Below, one piece after another: positions 42,023-50,462 of a DNA stretch of 64,000 nucleotides (position 1 is its first letter; each line of letters starts with the position of its first letter). The notes beneath the pieces are model-generated. The model had not been told where the DNA came from, made no database searches, and worked only from the letters and a program-made list of their open reading frames with translations. The position numbers and the translations under genes are program-made. Source of the stretch: Exiguobacterium sp. s146. Lineage in GTDB: Bacteria > Bacillota > Bacilli > Exiguobacteriales > Exiguobacteriaceae. The stretch covers positions 1,178,001 to 1,242,000 of the forward strand of contig NZ_JACSMA010000001.1 of NCBI RefSeq assembly GCF_018618415.1, read 5' to 3'.

Positions 42023-42883
42023 TTAGAAGAGTTGCTGCATCTCCTTTTGCTCAAACGTGTAGGTTTTCCCGCAAATATGGCAAAAAGTTTCGATGTCTTC
42101 ATTTCGTTCAATGCTCCGTTTGATTTCCTCTTCACTCAATGAATAAAGCATGCCATAGAACATTTCTTTACTGCACCCGCAGAAAAATTGACTGGAGCTA
42201 TGGCCGATAATTTTTGCATCCCCAAAGAACTGGGTTAACGCTTCTTCGCTGTCACTCGCTTCTTCAGCGTTTAGTTTACTGAAAATATCCGGATTGGCTT
42301 TTACAATCATTTTCACTTCTGAAAGCAGTTGTGATGGTGCACCGGGAAGTAGTTGTGCATATAGTGCATGGCTGGAAAGAAGGGAAGCTCCATTATCCAA
42401 CTGAATGTCGGAATAAAGATAGGTCGGCGTCTGATCACTCTGCACAAAATAGTTGGCGATATCATCCGTGATATGTTGATTTGGCATATCGGTAATGCTG
42501 GTGAATTGATTCATCTCAGAACCCTTTATGACACGGATCATCCCAGAAGGTCCAATCAAATCTTGCATTGACTTTTCTTCTATATTAGAAAATCTCAAAA
42601 GTTCCTCGTTCAGGTATCCTCTGACATTTCCATTCGCTTCGGCTTCCGCAAAAATCTTATGGCGAGGGTTGCTCAACGTTACCTGGAGGCTCATTCGCTG
42701 GTTCCCTTTGAGCGTACCAGAGAGTATGCTCATTGCTGATATCGTTTTGCCTAACAACAGGTTAAGCGGTTTAGGTAGTTCCTGGTTTAAGGCATAGATA
42801 TCTCGAAGCAGCTGGGTATTATCAATAAAATATAGACGAATTTGTTCTTCTTTAATTAACGTCTTTACAAGAACATTTTGCAC
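42023..42883 (-). CDS. hslO: Hsp33-family redox chaperone
   Basis: A GTG start at 42883 (seven bases after GGGGGG) gives 286 residues. The Hsp33 core and the zinc-binding redox switch are intact: Cys235-x-Cys237 (FFCGCSKE) and Cys268-x-x-Cys271 (CHICG). Oxidation releases zinc and activates holdase activity. The gene is AT-rich and unusual in context: it heads an operon with a TipAS-type MerR regulator behind a MerR-type promoter, instead of sitting near ftsH/cysK as in most Bacillales. It is probably an acquired second copy. Confidence 0.9.
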   Translation of the reverse strand: MQNVLVKTLIKEEQIRLYFIDNTQLLRDIYALNQELPKPLNLLLGKTISAMSILSGTLKGNQRMSLQVTLSNPRHKIFAEAEANGNVRGYLNEELLRFSNIEEKSMQDLIGPSGMIRVIKGSEMNQFTSITDMPNQHITDDIANYFVQSDQTPTYLYSDIQLDNGASLLSSHALYAQLLPGAPSQLLSEVKMIVKANPDIFSKLNAEEASDSEEALTQFFGDAKIIGHSSSQFFCGCSKEMFYGMLYSLSEEEIKRSIERNEDIETFCHICGKTYTFEQKEMQQLF

Positions 42884-42917
42884 AATGATTCCCCCCTTGT
42901 AAAAGTAGAATAATTTC

Positions 42918-42948
42918 ACTATAAAACATTACCCTACGTAAGGTTCAA
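42918..42948 (-). promoter_or_regulatory. MerR-type promoter/operator of hslO-merR
   Basis: On the minus strand TTGAAC (complement of 42943-42948) and TATAGT (complement of 42918-42923) are 19 bases apart. The spacer starts with a near-palindrome, ACCTTACGTAGGGT, centred on TACGTA. A lengthened spacer with a central dyad is the hallmark of promoters activated by MerR proteins. Confidence 0.75.
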
Positions 42949-43066
42949 GGAATAAATGTAATTTTTACGATATTTATTTTTAGTTAACATATGAGGGATT
43001 ATCGGAAGTTTTTTAGATGAAATATATAATTAAAAACCAGTAATCTTTATATGAACTGAGCCCTGT

Positions 43067-43723
43067 TCAATTGGTTTTTTTGATTTGCAGCGTATGGCCA
43101 TGCTGTCTCAGCCAGGCCATCGCGCCGGTGACATCCGGATAGACCGAAGCGAGCGTCGACCAGAACGCTTTGGAGTGGTCGAAGTGGACGAGGTGGGTCC
43201 ATTCGTGGGCGATGACGTAATCCATCACTTCTTTCGGGGCGAGCATGAGCCGGACGTTGATGGAAATCGTCCCGGTTGAACTGCACGACCCCCAACGCGT
43301 CTTTTGGTGACCGATGCGGATCCGCTTCGCCCTCACACCGAGCAATCGTTCATAGTGGGGTGCACGTTCGGTGACGTGGGCGAGCGCTCGTTCTCGGAGC
43401 CAAGCCTCGTACGCTTCCCGAAGCGACGACTCGTCCCACGCGAGCGGACAATAGAACCGTTCCCCATCGAAGCGGAATTTGGTCTCAGCATCGCGTCTCA
43501 CGAGCGGCAACGTTTCCCCGTACAGGCGCAGCCTGTCGTCGGGCAAGAGGTCATGCTTCGGTAATGTCGCGATGCGTTCCGCGATCCACTCGGCATGATC
43601 TGTTAAAATCGTCTCGACGACCCGATTCGGGAGCCGTGCCGGAATCCGCAGCTCGATCCCGTCCGCTGTCACGAAAAAGGCTGCCCGTTTCCGGCGTTTA
43701 TGGCGGATGACGGTCACGGTCAT
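43067..43723 (-). CDS. YgjP-like metallopeptidase-domain protein
   Basis: ATG 43723 (AAGGAGGTG upstream) gives 218 residues of the YgjP/DUF45 family: RKRAAFFVTADGIELRIPARL at the N-terminus, then TRWGSCSSTGTISINVRLMLAP and the zinc motif HEWTH in YVIAHEWTHLVHFDHSKAFW. These gluzincin-like proteins are predicted metal-dependent proteases; partners and substrates are unknown. Composition returns to the chromosomal norm here. Confidence 0.9.
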   Translation of the reverse strand: MTVTVIRHKRRKRAAFFVTADGIELRIPARLPNRVVETILTDHAEWIAERIATLPKHDLLPDDRLRLYGETLPLVRRDAETKFRFDGERFYCPLAWDESSLREAYEAWLRERALAHVTERAPHYERLLGVRAKRIRIGHQKTRWGSCSSTGTISINVRLMLAPKEVMDYVIAHEWTHLVHFDHSKAFWSTLASVYPDVTGAMAWLRQHGHTLQIKKTN

Positions 43724-43839
43724 CGGATTCACCTCCTTGAAGTATCTCGGTCGATTATAGCTGACACGACCCGAATCCGCCACCGTTTTGCGGACTCGCA
43801 CGCTCGTTTTTTGTTACAGTAGAAATAGGAGGGATGAAC

Positions 43840-45012
43840 ATGAAATCAATCTTACATCAATCGCTTGATCGGACGGGAACGGATTCAGTGAAATGGGACG
43901 GTCTCGACCGTTGGTTCCGGCTAAAGGACGACGTCTTACCGCTCTGGGTCGCTGACATCGACATCCGCACGGCACCGTCCATCTCAGAGGCGCTCGCAGC
44001 ACGGGCCGCGACAGGGGAGTTCGGGTATACGCTGTTCTCGAGAGACGCGCAGGCTGCCGTGAGTTCCTGGTATGAGCGCCGTCACAAGCTCAAGGTCGAT
44101 GCCAATCACGTCCTGTTCTCGAACGGCGTCGTACCGGGATTGACTCATATCGTCGAGGCGTTGACGGAGGAAGGGGAAGGGGTCGTTATCCAATCGCCCG
44201 TCTATCCGCCGTTCCATGAACTCGTGACCGGGTTGAAGCGGGAGCTGTTGGACGCCCCGCTCCGTCAAGTCGAGGGTCGTTACGAGATGGACTTTGATGC
44301 GCTCGATACACAGATGCGCAAGGCGAAGTTGTTCTTGCTCTGCTCGCCGCATAACCCGGTCGGACGGGTATGGACCGAGGCCGAGCTGAAACGCGTCGTC
44401 GAACTAGCGCGTCGTCATGACGTCATCCTCGTCGCGGATGAGATTCATGCCGACTTGACCTATCCGTCACAGCGGCACACCGCCCTCAATCGTCTCGATG
44501 ATGATGTCATCACGGTGAGTGCACCATCGAAGGCGTTCAATATCGCCGGGTTATTCGCGTCATACATCATCTGTCCTGACGATGCGATGCGAAAGCGGAT
44601 CACCCAAGTCCAAAACAAACACCATGTGCTGCCGACACCGTTCGCGAACACGGCCATCATCGCGGCCTATACGGATTCGCGGGCCGAGCGTTGGCTCGAC
44701 CAATTGACGGCCGAACTCGAGGAGCAGGCGACGTATCTCGTCAATCGGTTCAACGAGGAACTGCCTCAATTGAAGACGTTCCTGCCCGAAGCGAGTTATC
44801 TCCTCTGGATCGACTTCGCGGCGCTCAACCTAGAGCCGGAAGCACGGAAGAAGTGGCTGCATGAGGAAGTCCGTCTGTTCTTGTCACCGGGCCTCCCGTT
44901 CGGCGAGTCGGGCAAGACGTTCGAACGGATCAATTTCGGGACGTCTCGTGCCGTTCTTGACGAGGCGCTCAAGCGACTGACCGAACATGCCGGCGGAAAG
45001 GCGTTTGTATGA
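43840..45012 (+). CDS. patB: PatB/MalY-type C-S lyase (aminotransferase fold)
   Basis: ATG 43840 (AGGAGGG upstream; ATG 43834 touches the site) gives 390 residues of a PLP fold-type I enzyme. Family features are LPLWVADIDIRTAPSISEAL, VIQSPVYPPFHELV, LLCSPHNPVGRVWT, DEIHADL and the PLP lysine in SAPSKAFNIAGL. PatB/MalY enzymes cleave cystathionine or cysteine conjugates and sometimes deaminate. This fits a role in sulphur amino acid metabolism, but it is not S-box controlled here. Confidence 0.9.
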   Translation: MKSILHQSLDRTGTDSVKWDGLDRWFRLKDDVLPLWVADIDIRTAPSISEALAARAATGEFGYTLFSRDAQAAVSSWYERRHKLKVDANHVLFSNGVVPGLTHIVEALTEEGEGVVIQSPVYPPFHELVTGLKRELLDAPLRQVEGRYEMDFDALDTQMRKAKLFLLCSPHNPVGRVWTEAELKRVVELARRHDVILVADEIHADLTYPSQRHTALNRLDDDVITVSAPSKAFNIAGLFASYIICPDDAMRKRITQVQNKHHVLPTPFANTAIIAAYTDSRAERWLDQLTAELEEQATYLVNRFNEELPQLKTFLPEASYLLWIDFAALNLEPEARKKWLHEEVRLFLSPGLPFGESGKTFERINFGTSRAVLDEALKRLTEHAGGKAFV

Positions 45013-45082
45013 ATCAAGAAACGGGAAAAATTTCACAATGAGCCACACCAGAAAGTTGGCCACGGAAAGCGAGTGAATGTGA

Positions 45083-46294
45083 ATGGAGACGATCAATTGG
45101 AAAAAGAAGATGGAGGAACAACTGAGGCGTAGCGGGTTCACGTTACAGGTCGAGAACATGGCCAACCTCGGTCTGACGGAGATTCATGCATCTTCGTCCC
45201 CATTGATCTCGTATCCGCTCCGGATTCGCCTGTACGTCCGCATGGGTTGGCTCATGTGTACGGTCGATGCGACATCGGTCGACCGGAACGAAGACCACCC
45301 GTTGTTCGAACGGATGATTGCCGCTGTGTTCGAGCGGATCGTGCGTCACCTGTATCACGCCTACGACTTCCATGTCTTGACGTATATCGGTAACACCGGC
45401 AATTATATCGCACCAAAAGAGTCGGAGACGGGAGAAATCGTCCGCTTGCTCGCGCAGCTGTGGACCGACCGTTCCTATCTGCACCTTGAGACGTATGAGG
45501 AGTATCCGGCTCTATACGTGACGCCACCATGGGCGCATCAAGCCTACGCGTTCGAGAGCACGGAAGACGAATGGATCATCTATGCAGGCCGGAGCGGCCG
45601 TCCAGCGACGGACTATCGAGCGGACGGGACCGAGCTTAAACCACATCGCCTGGCTGAAGGGGATTTGTTCTTCCCGGTGCACCGCATCCAAAAGGACCGC
45701 GGCACGCTCGCGCTCGCCGAATGGTTACGGCTCGAACGTCGCGAGGTCGAGGATTTCATGCTCTCCTTCATGAAGACGATTCAAAAATTCGACCCCGCTT
45801 TTGGCTATTCTTGGGGCGGGACCGATACGTTCTTTCATGGGGTTCCGGTCGAGCCGTATGCACAAGTACTCCGACTCGAGAGCGGGAAACGACGTTACCG
45901 GGTCATGAACAACTCGGCCAAGCGGCTGTTCGCCGTCGGGAACGACCCGCTCGAGTGTCTGAAGGAAGTGGAGAAGACGCTCCGGACGGTCCGTCTGCCG
46001 GAGCAACGGGTCTCCTCGCTCGGGCAGCTCGTGATGGGTATTTGGCAACAGTTCGAACCCGATGAATCGACCTATATCCAAGAAGTCGCCTATCGTGGCA
46101 TTTCTCAATTCCAAATCGAAGAAAAGATTGGCCATGCCTTGGCGAACCGTCAACGCGTCCGATGGGTGGAGAAATCAGATCCTCGCCAATCGATCATCGA
46201 GTTCGCCCATCTGCGAATTTCATTCCCGAAACGACCACCCGGCATCGTCACCGTCGAGCCGGTTGAATCTTCCTATGAGAGAGGTGTCCTATGA
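45083..46294 (+). CDS. Uncharacterised protein (first of a two-gene operon)
   Basis: The 403-residue protein has no signal peptide, membrane segment or recognisable domain. The N-terminus METINWKKKMEEQLRRSGFTL suggests a helix, and the rest alternates predicted strands and helices with many aromatic residues (LHLETYEEYPALYVTPPWAHQ). The ATG overlaps the next gene's start at the 3' end (ATGA), implying coupled translation. It is upstream of a protein with repeated strand-like segments. Function unknown; cytosolic by prediction. Confidence 0.75.
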   Translation: METINWKKKMEEQLRRSGFTLQVENMANLGLTEIHASSSPLISYPLRIRLYVRMGWLMCTVDATSVDRNEDHPLFERMIAAVFERIVRHLYHAYDFHVLTYIGNTGNYIAPKESETGEIVRLLAQLWTDRSYLHLETYEEYPALYVTPPWAHQAYAFESTEDEWIIYAGRSGRPATDYRADGTELKPHRLAEGDLFFPVHRIQKDRGTLALAEWLRLERREVEDFMLSFMKTIQKFDPAFGYSWGGTDTFFHGVPVEPYAQVLRLESGKRRYRVMNNSAKRLFAVGNDPLECLKEVEKTLRTVRLPEQRVSSLGQLVMGIWQQFEPDESTYIQEVAYRGISQFQIEEKIGHALANRQRVRWVEKSDPRQSIIEFAHLRISFPKRPPGIVTVEPVESSYERGVL

Positions 46295-47430
46295 GAATCG
46301 TTGACGCACGTGCCATGTCAATCAGCCATGAGGATTTAATCGCCGTCACCGAGTCATCCGTCTACTATCGGGAGAAGACCGGCGAGACGAGTTTCTCGAT
46401 TTATCGCTATGATGAAGCGGACGGTGCCGTCACACTGATCAGTCATCGTGTCTATGAAGACTACGGCATCTCGAAGCTGTTCGTCAGTGACGCCCGCGTC
46501 TATTTCTTGAACGAGACACCAGACCGGACCGGTGTCGTCCGCACGGAATTGATTGCGTTCGACTATCGCTCCGGACAAGAGGACGTGCTGGCAACGTTCG
46601 AGAAACGTGGCAATAGCACGCTCTATTGGGTGCTCGCGGACCGGTACTTCCTCTTCTTGACGAGTTTCGGCGATACGGACGAGGCTTGGTTGTATGATGC
46701 GGAGACGGCGTTCCAAGAGCGAATCCGAGACGAGCGGCTCGTCGGTCATGCCGGCAAGTTCCGTGAGCTCTATCTATTTACGACCGAGCTCGATGGCGTG
46801 CCGTACGTCGTCTGCAACGCCCGCTTGGACGAGTTCGCCTATTATGAGGCGCTCGAGGACGGTCGGGTCTCTCCGGACGACCCAATCGACCATTCGGAGG
46901 CGATTTTGATCTGTTCGCTCGACGAGGTGGTCGAGGCGATCCGGTCCCGTCAAGACGAGATCCCGTTCGAGGACTTGATCCGTCTGCATGGGGAAGGGGA
47001 CACGGTCCAATACCTGGGTGAACGGGACAAACATCTCCGGTTCTCGACGTTCGTCGATGAGGCGAATGAGGAGACGATTTATGAGCTGACCGCCCCGGAC
47101 GTGCTCCGTGAAGTGGCCGTCGTCGACTGGGGCGCCTATGAACCGATCGACTTCACGTACGATGATGTCGGCTCGACGATTTTCATCAAGGTCGAAGAAT
47201 CGGCGGATCACACCGAACTGATTGACGCAACGACCGGGGCCCGCTTCCTCGACACGGCGCCGTTCGAGCGCGTGCTCGTATCGAACTATTTCATCCATGA
47301 GTCAGCGGATGGTGCCAGTGGGGGCGTGAGCGTTTTCAATCTCGAGACGAACGAGCGACAGACGTTCGAAGATGCCTATTACACGGTGCTCGATGAAACA
47401 ATCGTCATTCTATCGACGAAACAGTTATAA
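46291..47430 (+). CDS. Uncharacterised beta-rich protein (second of a two-gene operon)
   Basis: This 379-residue acidic protein starts four bases before the end of the preceding gene. Repeated short segments of the type VYYREKTGETSFSIYRYDE, RVYFLNE, RYFLFLTSF and LYLFTTELDGVPYVVCN suggest a beta-propeller or similar strand-rich fold. No signal peptide is seen. A perfect 17-bp terminator stem follows. Function unknown, but the conserved coupling implies the two proteins act together. Confidence 0.75.
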   Translation: MRIVDARAMSISHEDLIAVTESSVYYREKTGETSFSIYRYDEADGAVTLISHRVYEDYGISKLFVSDARVYFLNETPDRTGVVRTELIAFDYRSGQEDVLATFEKRGNSTLYWVLADRYFLFLTSFGDTDEAWLYDAETAFQERIRDERLVGHAGKFRELYLFTTELDGVPYVVCNARLDEFAYYEALEDGRVSPDDPIDHSEAILICSLDEVVEAIRSRQDEIPFEDLIRLHGEGDTVQYLGERDKHLRFSTFVDEANEETIYELTAPDVLREVAVVDWGAYEPIDFTYDDVGSTIFIKVEESADHTELIDATTGARFLDTAPFERVLVSNYFIHESADGASGGVSVFNLETNERQTFEDAYYTVLDETIVILSTKQL

Positions 47431-47432
47431 CG

Positions 47433-47475
47433 AAAACACCTGAACTGATCATCGCAATCAGTTCAGGTGTTTTAT
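47433..47475 (+). terminator. Terminator of the two-gene operon
   Basis: AAAACACCTGAACTGAT (47433-47449) and its exact complement ATCAGTTCAGGTGTTTT (47457-47473) form a 17-bp stem with a seven-base loop. Confidence 0.85.
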
Positions 47476-47478
47476 AGT

Positions 47479-47505
47479 GGTTTACATAATAAGTTATCGT
47501 AAACC
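47479..47505. repeat. dif-like recombination site 1 (overlaps recombinase gene end)
   Basis: A 27-bp imperfect dyad: left arm GGTTTACATAA, centre TAAG, right arm TTATCGTAAACC. Read on the minus strand it ends TTATGTAAACC, ten of eleven matches to the XerD arm of the B. subtilis dif site. The right arm supplies the last codons and stop of the recombinase gene (GGT TTA CGA TAA). A second copy lies at 49784-49810. Confidence 0.75.
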
Positions 47506-48504
47506 TATCATAGCTTGTTTTTTCTTCTCGTCGCCGATATGGGCATACACTTGTGTCGTCGCCACCGATTCGTGGCCGAGTAACTGTTGAATCGTCAAGA
47601 CGTCAATCCCGCTCATGGCGAGCCGGGAGGCGAACGTATGCCGGAGTTTATGCGGCGTGACCTGTTTATGCGTCAAGAACGACAAATACGGTTTCAAACG
47701 GTCAATGTGACACTTCAACGTGTGCTGCACCGTCCGCACTGAGATGCGCTTGCCTCGCTCTGAGTGGAACAGCGGACCTGAACCGTGACGTTGATAGGCG
47801 TCGAGCAGCGGCTCGAGCGGGGAGGCGATTGGGATGACCCGTTCCTTATTGCCTTTCCCGATGACGCGAATCGTGCCGCTCTCCCGGTCGATATCGTTCC
47901 AGTCGAGGCCGACGAGTTCAGAGACGCGCATCCCGGTCAACCCGAGCAGTTGAATCATCAAGAAATCACGGTCCCGGTTGCGCTCGTACCAGCTCGCCTC
48001 GCGGTCGGACATGCCGACATTGCTACGGACGAGCGTCGAGAAGTCGAGCCATTCCTGCTCCGTCAAATAGACCGGGTTGCGTTTGGCGCGCTTCGGCCGC
48101 TCGACCGTCTGGAACGGGTTATGGGCCGTCACGCCTGTCTCAATCAGATGGTTGAACAGCGACTGCATCGTCGACAGTTTGCGGTTGATGACGCTCGGTG
48201 CGTTATCGAGCTCGAGGGCGAGATACGACGCGTACGCCTCGGCCCCCGCGTGGTCGAACTCGACGAATGAGTCAATCTCGACCGATGCCGGGTCGACCTC
48301 GGATGCGCTGGCAGCCTCGACCCAACGGAAAAAGTCCAAAAAGTCATACAGATAGCGCTGCGCGGTCTGTTCAGAATAGTGTTTGGCGGCCAGGTGGTTC
48401 AAAAAACGCTGGATGAAGTCGGGCATGCGCTCGTAGCCGCTCAAGTTGAAACGTTTCGTCGCGACCTTGGTCGGCGCTTGTCCGAGCTGGCGGAATATAC
48501 TCAA
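47494..48504 (-). CDS. Tyrosine recombinase (XerS/XerD-like)
   Basis: The 336 residues comprise a SAM-like core-binding domain (about 25-140) and a catalytic domain with the full set of active residues: Arg in GMRVSELVGLD, Lys in GKGNKERVIPI, His and Arg in PHKLRHTFASRL, His in LLGHESVATTQ and the nucleophilic Tyr in VYAHI. Length and the insertion before the first motif (ASWYERNRDRDFLMIQLLGLTG) recall single-recombinase XerS more than XerC/XerD. Its 3' end lies inside a dif-like site, as an integrase often adjoins its own target. It is 15 bp from the diguanylate cyclase gene upstream. Confidence 0.9.
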   Translation of the reverse strand: MSIFRQLGQAPTKVATKRFNLSGYERMPDFIQRFLNHLAAKHYSEQTAQRYLYDFLDFFRWVEAASASEVDPASVEIDSFVEFDHAGAEAYASYLALELDNAPSVINRKLSTMQSLFNHLIETGVTAHNPFQTVERPKRAKRNPVYLTEQEWLDFSTLVRSNVGMSDREASWYERNRDRDFLMIQLLGLTGMRVSELVGLDWNDIDRESGTIRVIGKGNKERVIPIASPLEPLLDAYQRHGSGPLFHSERGKRISVRTVQHTLKCHIDRLKPYLSFLTHKQVTPHKLRHTFASRLAMSGIDVLTIQQLLGHESVATTQVYAHIGDEKKKQAMIGLR

Positions 48505-48519
48505 AAGATCTCTCCTTGT

Positions 48520-49575
48520 TTACTGATGGATTGACGAGACGATCCGGTCCTTGCCTTCCTGTTTGCCGGCTCGGAGCCGGTCGTCCGCCTCTTTGACGAG
48601 CGTGTCGATGGCCTCGAATCCGGTCCGTGTCGTGACGCCGAACGTCATCGTGACGCTGAGTCGACGGCCATCATAAATCGTATCGAGTGATTTGATGCGT
48701 TGCCGCAAACGGTCAATCGTCTCCGTGGCCTCTGCGGCGGACTGGCCCGTCAAGAAGATGAGGAACTCCTCGCCGCCCCAACGGATGGAAACTCCATCGG
48801 TTCGGGCGAGCGCGGAGGCGACTTGTTTGAGCACGAGGTCGCCACAGTCGTGACCGTGTTGCTCGTTGAACGCCTTGAAGTGATCGATGTCCCCTAGGGC
48901 GACGGCGTAGGGCCGCCCATTGACGATGGCCTCGCGAATCTCATCTTCGATCAATCGGTATCCGGTCGTCCGATTATATAAACCGGTCAGGCCGTCCCGT
49001 GAGGCGAGCGTATGAAGACGTTTGTTCGTCCGTTCGAGCTCGGACGTCACCTCGACGACGGACCCTTCGAAAATGAAAGACAGCCCGGCGATCAAGGCGA
49101 TTGTCGACAAGAGACAAAAGAGACCCAATATTTGTTCGAACATCGGCGCGAGCGGTTGCATCCCTGTTGTCACATTCACGTAGAGGAAACCATAGATGGC
49201 CATGGCCAGCATCGTCGAGACGCCCCGGATGGACCGGCTGACGTTCGGCATGAAGAACACACCATAGGCGACCATGATGATGAAATAGTGGACGTTCGCC
49301 CCCCAACCGAGCACGACCGTCGAGATGATGGCGTTATAGACGACCTCGACGAACAGACCGACGAAGAACGCCCGATAATATCGTTTATGTACAAAGTAAA
49401 AGGATAACGTGTAGTACAGAATGCTGAATAGGTTTGACCAGGCGAGAACCGTGACGCCGAGTTGCCAAAACGTGATCAAGAACACGACGTGGATGAGCCA
49501 AGCGAGCGCGTTCCCGTAAAAAGTGATGCGATAATTATATAGTGTACCGCGACGTTCCTCATAGGCAGTTCCCAC
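48520..49575 (-). CDS. Membrane-bound diguanylate cyclase (GGDEF)
   Basis: A GTG start at 49575, seven bases after AGGAGGT, gives 351 residues: six hydrophobic segments (about 20-180, MASE-like sensory membrane region), a short coiled coil (VEVTSELERTNKRLHTLA) and a GGDEF domain with intact RWGGEEF and DGLTGLYNRTTG. It should make cyclic di-GMP from two GTP. A canonical RxxD inhibitory site is not visible before GGEEF. It is co-directional and nearly contiguous with the recombinase gene, and both lie between the dif-like repeats. Confidence 0.9.
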   Translation of the reverse strand: MGTAYEERRGTLYNYRITFYGNALAWLIHVVFLITFWQLGVTVLAWSNLFSILYYTLSFYFVHKRYYRAFFVGLFVEVVYNAIISTVVLGWGANVHYFIIMVAYGVFFMPNVSRSIRGVSTMLAMAIYGFLYVNVTTGMQPLAPMFEQILGLFCLLSTIALIAGLSFIFEGSVVEVTSELERTNKRLHTLASRDGLTGLYNRTTGYRLIEDEIREAIVNGRPYAVALGDIDHFKAFNEQHGHDCGDLVLKQVASALARTDGVSIRWGGEEFLIFLTGQSAAEATETIDRLRQRIKSLDTIYDGRRLSVTMTFGVTTRTGFEAIDTLVKEADDRLRAGKQEGKDRIVSSIHQ

Positions 49576-49684
49576 GCGAACACCTCCTGAATCTTAGTAT
49601 ACCGAACTGTCATTGATTTGCCCATGGGCGTTCGAGAAATAAGTCAATCGCGTCCTCGAGAACGCTTTAGATTCGCCAGTATAA

Positions 49685-49710
49685 TTGCGTGAAATAGATA
49701 TTTCACGCAA
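49685..49710. repeat. 12-bp perfect palindrome upstream of the GGDEF gene
   Basis: TTGCGTGAAATA (49685-49696) and TATTTCACGCAA (49699-49710) are exact complements separated by GA. It lies about 110 bp upstream of the diguanylate cyclase start, in a non-coding stretch, and could be an operator or part of the recombination region. Confidence 0.65.
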
Positions 49711-49783
49711 TGTTTGTTGAAACGTCATTTTGACATGAGACACACGTTAACCTGCGATTCGCTAAAATGACACCATATAATAT

Positions 49784-49810
49784 GGTTTACATAATAAGTT
49801 ATGGTGAACC
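49784..49810. repeat. dif-like recombination site 2
   Basis: A 27-bp copy of the site at 47479-47505, in direct orientation, identical at 25 positions (right arm TTATGGTGAACC in place of TTATCGTAAACC). It lies in the gap between the diguanylate cyclase and the CoA-binding protein genes. Confidence 0.75.
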
Positions 49811-49928
49811 AATTGGTTTGTTTTAAAAATTTGAAAGAGTTACAGTTGTATGATAAAAGAAAATAAAGCTTGAAACGGTGATTCAGGTAAAGGTACACTG
49901 AGAACGTAAACAAAAGGGGGATTTCAGG

Positions 49929-50333
49929 ATGGACGATCAACGTTTGAAACAATGGCTCACCGAAGCGAAGACGATTGCTGTCGTCGGCGTGTCAGCGAAC
50001 CCGAACAAGACCGCGAACCAAATCGCAGACTATTTGATTCTGCAAGGTTATACAGTCATCCCTGTCAATCCGACGCTCGAGACGTGGAACGGACGTAAGG
50101 TCTATCCGACGGTCGAGAGCATCCCGGGACGCGTCGATATCGTCGACGTCTTCCGACGCAATGAGTATTTGGCCGGTGTGGCCGAAGACGCCGTCCGACA
50201 TGGGGATGTCGGTCTCGTCTTCAATCAGCTCGGGCTCACCAGCCCGGACGCTGAACGGATCGCTCGCGATGCCGGACTCGACTACATCGAAAATCGATGC
50301 ATCTACGTCGAGCACGCCCGCCTTCTCGGTTAA
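49929..50333 (+). CDS. CoA-binding domain protein (YccU-like)
   Basis: The 134 residues form a single Rossmann-like CoA_binding_2 domain: TIAVVGVSANPNKTANQIADYL, YTVIPVNPTLETWNGRKVYPTV and VDIVDVFRR, ending ENRCIYVEHARLL. These small cytosolic proteins bind CoA or acyl-CoA; the role is unknown. A GGGGG site precedes the ATG, and a terminator follows, so it is monocistronic upstream of parE. Confidence 0.9.
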   Translation: MDDQRLKQWLTEAKTIAVVGVSANPNKTANQIADYLILQGYTVIPVNPTLETWNGRKVYPTVESIPGRVDIVDVFRRNEYLAGVAEDAVRHGDVGLVFNQLGLTSPDAERIARDAGLDYIENRCIYVEHARLLG

Positions 50334-50334
50334 G

Positions 50335-50365
50335 ACCTACCTCCTTGGTAGGTCTCCTTTTTTTC
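50335..50365 (+). terminator. Terminator of the CoA-binding protein gene
   Basis: GACCTACC pairs with GGTAGGTC around a four-to-five base loop (CTCCTT region), followed by CTCCTTTTTTTC. Confidence 0.7.
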
Positions 50366-50462
50366 ACGAGCCCTGCTCGCGAAGGGAGGCTTGCCAGAAT
50401 CTAAAAACAGCTATACAATAGGTAAGAAAAACGAACGTGTGTTCGAAATTGAGGTGACGAAA

